Assembly (NCBI GenBank): GCA_020055645.1
Contig: CM034546.1
Span: 95,790,001-95,854,000, forward strand
Source of the DNA: Tomocerus qinae
Lineage: Eukaryota > Arthropoda > Collembola > Entomobryomorpha > Tomoceridae
Length of the DNA stretch: 64,000 nt
Direction of reading: 5' to 3'
The number at the start of each line of letters is the position of its first letter. The first letter of the stretch is position 1. The position numbers and the translations under genes are program-made. Below the pieces are notes generated by a model. That model did no database searches. It saw only the letters and a list, made by a program, of their open reading frames with translations, and was not told the origin of the DNA. Positions 60,020 through 64,000 of this stretch are shown one piece after another.

Positions 60020-62841
60020 GTAAGTTTGAAACAGATCGCAACGATATCCAAAGTGAGTATTCTCGAATTTTTGACGCAGTGCAGAAGTTAGCTAACTCTT
60101 CAGACATGTCAGAAGGGAATGAGGAAATCGGGGAATTCCGTCACTCCAGAAAGTTCAAAACCGAAAGTAGTGGTACATGCTCAGTTGAGACTTATATCGA
60201 TGTTGATGGCAATGGAAATTTTAAGTAAGGACTTGCATCTATTTAAGGCAGAGATAGAATTTTACATCAAGGACTACCCACTGTTGAAGATCTATTCCGG
60301 CATAAATTTTTACACCATTTTGATATTTCCAGAAGTATCAGGGAGATAGATCCAAGGAACTCAATCTCGGATGAAGATGACCAAGAAGCAGGAGAAACGA
60401 CAGAATACAAAGACAATAACAACAATACAGTTATTTCACTAAGAAAAAATTCCCTTGCTCCAAATGAACTTAGTCAAATGACAAAGAAGAAAACTCAATC
60501 AGCTCTTTCTCCACCCGTAGGAAAAGACGAAATGAATACAATAGTAGCAAGCAATAGTATTCAAAGAAAAGTTTCTTCTGCCTCCACTGCTGGCTCCAGT
60601 TCCAATGCTAGTTCTTCCAACAAATCTCTACTTAGACAAAACAAGTGCCTCAATAAGGAGTCCAGACATCAAATCAAACCCCGATGGTCTCGACCAACGA
60701 TCGAGTATGAACAATGAATAAAATATTTCACTTAGCAATATTTATGAAGTTTATTAATTTATATTACCCTAAATTGAATTTTTTGAAAAAAATGTCCCTG
60801 ATGTATTAAGAATTGAGGTGAAAGTACAGAAAATTGCATAAATTGTAGGGTTTTTGAGAGAAAACTTTCATCAAATCTGTTGCGTGATAGATCTCCTTAT
60901 GCATGTGATTATATATTTGGTCTTGAGAAAGATATAAAGAAAACAAGCAAGGTTCATGTATCATTCAAAAATTACAATATTTTAACGAAAACTGTGGGCA
61001 ATGGGAAGAAAAATTCGTCAAGTAAGAATTCAAAGGGAGAAAAATGTTTATTCATTTGTTAACTTGATTAAGCTTAGGTACTTAAAAGGTGACCTCTGGT
61101 TTGTATCGCAGCCTCCATAGGTAGCACACGGCAAACTAAAAAACCGACATTTCTGACATGCACAAATGATATCATCCCCCTTTGGAGCTTAGATGTAAAT
61201 AACAAGGGTCCCTTGCCATATCCAAGAACATCAATTTCATCTCAATATACCCAAACGGGCAGTGAGAGCGAGGCTTTAATAGACGTCTCCCAATCTGTTT
61301 CTGATAGTCTTCTTTTTGGAGAGTTTGGGAATCAAACTCCACTTATTTCTGTCGCTAAAGACATGAAAGAGGCAGTTTATGCCGCTACAGAGGCAGGTGT
61401 GGCTATGATGAACACTGTCTTCAAAAGTGACTTGGGAAATCCCGATGCTACTTCCGCTCTCACCGCCATTCCAGCATTCGCTGAATTCATACATGCCACT
61501 AATGAAATTGAAGCTGTAGAAAAAATTGGATATCTTTACGAGCTGGCTAGTCAAAGGATAAAACAATACCAATTGAAATTGAGAAGAAGTGCATTTGGTC
61601 AACTGCAATTTCCTCAAAATCCTCAATTCTCTCAAGCTGTCAACCAGATCCTAAATGTTATCCCAACGGATGTAAAGCTGGCCAATAAGAGTGCCAAAAA
61701 AACGTCAAGGTACTTTAATTCTTCCGAAAATTAATATTGTTCTAATTAAGGGATCTACTAAAAATTTCAGAGTTTTTAAATATTTAGGGCACTTCCTTTA
61801 TGGAGTTTTGACTATGATGTGTCCCCAGAAAAGTTTGACCTTAGTCTTACAGCTCACTCGGGAGAATTGCATCAAATCGTAACGTACGACCAAAAAACGT
61901 ATCAGACGATATTTACTGGCAATTCTAATGAAATAAATGCACTTTCGAAAGCCACTTATGAAAACAGCATTCCATCTCAACTACAGCCTCAAATAATACT
62001 GCAGATAATTGAAAGAATATGCTCGTTTACTAATGGTAGAATAATAGCCGCAAAATATTATTGTGCTCAGGTGGCCAATAGATTTTGTCCTATTGCACAG
62101 CATTTTCTCGATGGCAAATACTCTACATCTTTGGCGAAAAAGAGGTTTCCCCATTACTTGAAGAAATTCAGGGCAATAAATGTAACTTCAGGGGTAGCAC
62201 GGCAATTGGCTGGTGATTTACTACAAGCTTGCACTGCACTGCACAAAATATTTGGAAAACAAATAGGATTAGAAACCATATTCACTAAAACTAATATTCC
62301 TGGGATTTTCGTTGATGAGACTAGAGAGATTAATATTCCAGTTTCTGCCAAACTTGACGCTACGGACACTATTCGTAGTCTCCAATGCACATTGAAAGAT
62401 CTGACTACAATCTTAGAGATAGGGGAAATTACTTTACGATTCTTAAATGAAGACACTGCTCCAAATAAAATTAAAAGGAAGTACAGAACAACGATAAACA
62501 TTCTGCTGAATGGTCTTCGGCAATTATCTATGATACAAGATATGGACTTTGGAACTTTAGTTATGACTCTAAGCTGTAATGCAAGTCTGATTAAGAATCT
62601 CGCAGAAGTAATTCCTGTAGTGGACAAAACCACAAGATTCAAGATTATTTCTAATATTACGCAGTTTCATTGGGGCATTGGTCAACTTATACAAAGTGTT
62701 AAATCCATCCAGACAATCACCACATTTATTTCAGAAAATTCTCTAAAAAGGATGCAATTCGTAAATTCGGAGCTGAAGAGCAAACAGATGTCTAAAGATC
62801 AGAGTATTCACTTAAAAACTGAGATTGTACTATCTAGTTAG
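59904..62841 (+). CDS. Unassigned spliced gene, up to 827 aa
   Basis: Joining 59904-60019, 60054-60224, 60333-60704, 60849-61021, 61112-61709 and 61788-62841 gives 2,484 nt with one open frame and a TAG stop. The last four introns (108, 144, 90 and 78 nt) all have GT-AG ends and keep frame through phases 2, 2, 1 and 2, which argues for a functional gene rather than a decayed insertion. The first intron (34 nt) is doubtful. Residues 1-280 are rich in Ser, Asn, Glu and Lys with polar runs (SSASTAGSSSNASSSNK). The rest is longer, more hydrophobic and helical-looking. No signal peptide, membrane segment or catalytic motif is seen. The patch AKKRFPHYL near residue 593 faintly recalls the C-terminal tail of ATAD5/Elg1, but no Walker motifs are present. 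I do not recognise the family. Confidence 0.7.
60054..60224 (+). CDS. Exon of the unassigned gene
   Basis: Reads EYSRIFDAVQKLANSSDMSE then GNEEIGEFRHSRKFKTESSG and VDGNGNF, ending at a GTAAGG donor (60225) in phase 2. The 3' end is well supported. The 5' end depends on which start model is right, and the first in-frame ATG is at 60106. Confidence 0.6.
60333..60704 (+). CDS. Exon of the unassigned gene, low complexity
   Basis: Reads SIREIDPRNSISDEDDQEAG, an Asn run, then the Ser-rich ASTAGSSSNASSSNKSLL and HQIKPRWSRPTIE. It follows a TTTCCAG acceptor. The proposed donor is GTATGA at 60705 (phase 2). Without splicing, the frame stops at 60717 after EYEQ. Confidence 0.7.
60849..61021 (+). CDS. 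Exon of the unassigned gene
   Basis: Reads VFERKLSSNLLRDRSPYACD then FGLEKDIKKTSKVHVSFKNY and TVGNGKKNSS. The acceptor is AATTGTAG and the donor is GTAAGA at 61022, phase 1. Both joins preserve frame. Confidence 0.65.
61112..61709 (+). CDS. Exon of the unassigned gene
   Basis: Reads SIGSTRQTKKPTFLTCTNDI, PLWSLDVNNKGPLPYPR, then ISVAKDMKEAVYAATEAGVA and AVEKIGYLYELASQRIKQYQ, ending KKTS at a GTACTT donor. The middle is predicted helical from its Ala/Glu/Leu spacing. The acceptor is TATCGCAG. Confidence 0.75.
61788..62841 (+). CDS. Last exon of the unassigned gene
   Basis: 351 codons including the stop. Opens ALPLWSFDYDVSPEKFDLSL and contains AKKRFPHYLKKFRAINVTSG, LQCTLKDLTTILEIGEITLR and TTRFKIISNITQFHWGIGQL. 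Regular hydrophobic spacing suggests an all-helical domain. The PLWSFDYDV opening echoes PLWSLDV in the previous exon. The acceptor is ATATTTAG. Confidence 0.8.
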
Positions 62842-63093
62842 TGATCGTTTTAAGTGAAAGCCAGTTTCATTAAATCTAACTCAGGTTAATTGAATTGTAT
62901 TGGATAGTAAGAAATATGAAATGCAATGCAAAATGCAATGCATGCGTTTGCGTATACAACTTACAACACTAACACAATGCATTTAATATATGCATAACAA
63001 TAGTCTCAAGATAAAATTTATGGTGGTCTCATATCATTTCATATAAATGTATTTATTCTTTTCCTAAATTCAATTTTGGTAGAGAAATTCTCC

Positions 63094-63099
63094 AATAAA
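63094..63099 (+). terminator. Polyadenylation signal of the unassigned gene
   Basis: AATAAA about 250 nt after the TAG stop at 62839-62841. It gives a plausible 3' end before the HMG-box gene begins. Confidence 0.45.
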
Positions 63100-63588
63100 A
63101 CGTTTTAAATGTCTCAAATTCGTTGCGCTATGCAAGCCCATTACCAGGAAATTGTCGAAGCAGAAAATAATCGACAGGGTGGAAAAACTACTTAAAAGTC
63201 CCTCTGACCCTGTTCATTGAATGACCTTTCCTTCCATTTATAATTTCTAGTTCGGGTAAAGCGGGTAAAGGTTTTCTTATGTGCATGCTTTTCCCTGAAA
63301 CAGGCTACGTTGCATTGGGTTATGGATATTCCATTGCATCACATGCAGATCACAGAATGGATAGATTGGATAATATTATGGATTGCTTTGTCAAGTCATT
63401 GCACTTGTATTTTTCTTGAACCTTGCGCACTAGTTAGCTAATAGAAAAGAAGTGTGATAGTGATAAGAGCAGCAGTAAAATAGATTAGAATTAGAAATCC
63501 GCCACCACTCGGCACTCACACTTAAGGAAAACGCATTTGACGTGTGAAGAGTGTCATTTCGAGTGTCGAGAGCTGTTGAACAAGAAAA
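63100..63588 (+). promoter_or_regulatory. Promoter and 5' non-coding exon of the HMG-box gene
   Basis: No open frame of note. A GTGAGT donor at 63589 follows AAGAAAA and pairs with a TTTTTAG acceptor at 63755, so the end of this stretch is probably a non-coding first exon and the start of transcription lies upstream of it. Alternative acceptors and donors near 63617-63640 suggest possible variant 5' UTR splicing. Confidence 0.4.
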
Positions 63589-63807
63589 GTGAGTGAAAAA
63601 TTCGGTGTTCTATTTCAGTCTGAAGTCTTTTTACAGGTAAAAATTTCATTGTATTTCAAAAATTCAACATATTATTCCGCTGTTGAAAAGGAGAAGTAAG
63701 CGACTAATTGAAAAAAGTTGGTATCCTTCTCCATTTTTGTTTTTTTAATTTTTAGGAGCAACTCATACCATTGACCATTCTATTTTCCCGAAGAGTCTAC
63801 AGTAATA

Positions 63808-63954
63808 ATGCCGAAAGTTTCATCAAAGCCCAGGGGTCGGACGACCGCTTATGCATTCTTCGTGCAAACGTCCCGAATGGAACAGAGGATGAAGCACCCT
63901 GACGAAAGTGTCGTTTTCGCTGACTTCTCCCGAAAATGTGCCGAGAGATGGAAG
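63808..63954 (+). CDS. Dsp1: HMGB/Dsp1-type HMG-box protein, first coding exon (partial)
   Basis: Encodes [20 protein letters not shown] then [22 protein letters not shown], the first half of HMG box A. KPRG...YAFFVQT and F-x-x-F-S-R-K-C-x-E-R-W-K are hallmarks of HMGB1/2 and Drosophila Dsp1, which bend DNA and act in chromatin and transcription. It starts at the ATG following AGTAATA, with no long N-terminal extension. It ends in phase 0 at AAG|GTAAAT, and the remainder lies beyond the window. The box A class is certain; the exact orthologue is inferred. Confidence 0.9.
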
Positions 63955-64000
63955 GTAAATTATATTCAATTTTATCTATTGTAAACTGGTTGAAAGATAA

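Noticed and set aside
61213..62841. Possible endogenous viral element (two adjacent open frames in different frames)
   Set aside because: I first suspected a frameshifted viral insertion. The frame change is explained by a 78-nt GT-AG intron, and three further introns upstream also restore frame, so a spliced cellular gene fits better.

Overview
The window looks like nuclear DNA of an invertebrate, most likely an arthropod. It is AT-rich, its genes are split by GT-AG introns of about 75-350 bp plus a few very long ones, and its largest gene has the three-CH-domain filamin layout known from Drosophila jitterbug (jbug). The species cannot be named from sequence alone.

Layout. (1) At 1-2118 there is the 3' part of a plus-strand gene of unknown identity, which ends tail-to-tail with the next gene. 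(2) At 2808-58586 there is a complete minus-strand jitterbug-type filamin gene. I reconstructed 33 coding exons whose splice phases all fit and which add up to 8,685 nt (2,894 aa plus stop). It runs CH1-CH2-CH3, then about 24 immunoglobulin-like filamin repeats, then a short Gly/Ser/Gln tail. Four introns of 5.3, 15.5, 12.2 and 10.6 kb hold most of the window. A roughly 210-residue Ser/Asn-rich, probably disordered insert sits inside the early repeats. The first coding exon (58503-58586) is the least certain. (3) Intron 35404-47573 carries a 925-bp Mutator-like (MULE) DNA transposon remnant at 37894-38818. It has terminal inverted repeats, subterminal TTGTCAACA arrays, a transposase fragment and a perfect 9-bp target-site duplication. 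(4) At 59904-62841 there is a plus-strand spliced gene that I cannot assign to a family. It would encode up to 827 aa: a low-complexity N-terminal half followed by a helical-looking C-terminal half. Its downstream exons join in frame, but its 5' end is ambiguous. (5) At 63808-63954 there is the first coding exon of an HMGB/Dsp1-type HMG-box gene, running off the right edge and preceded by a non-coding 5' exon.

The genes are not an operon and do not obviously work together. The filamin is a cytoskeletal actin cross-linker, the HMGB protein is a DNA-bending chromatin factor, and the other two are unassigned. The filamin gene and the unassigned gene at 59904 start about 1.3 kb apart and point away from each other, so they may share a promoter region.
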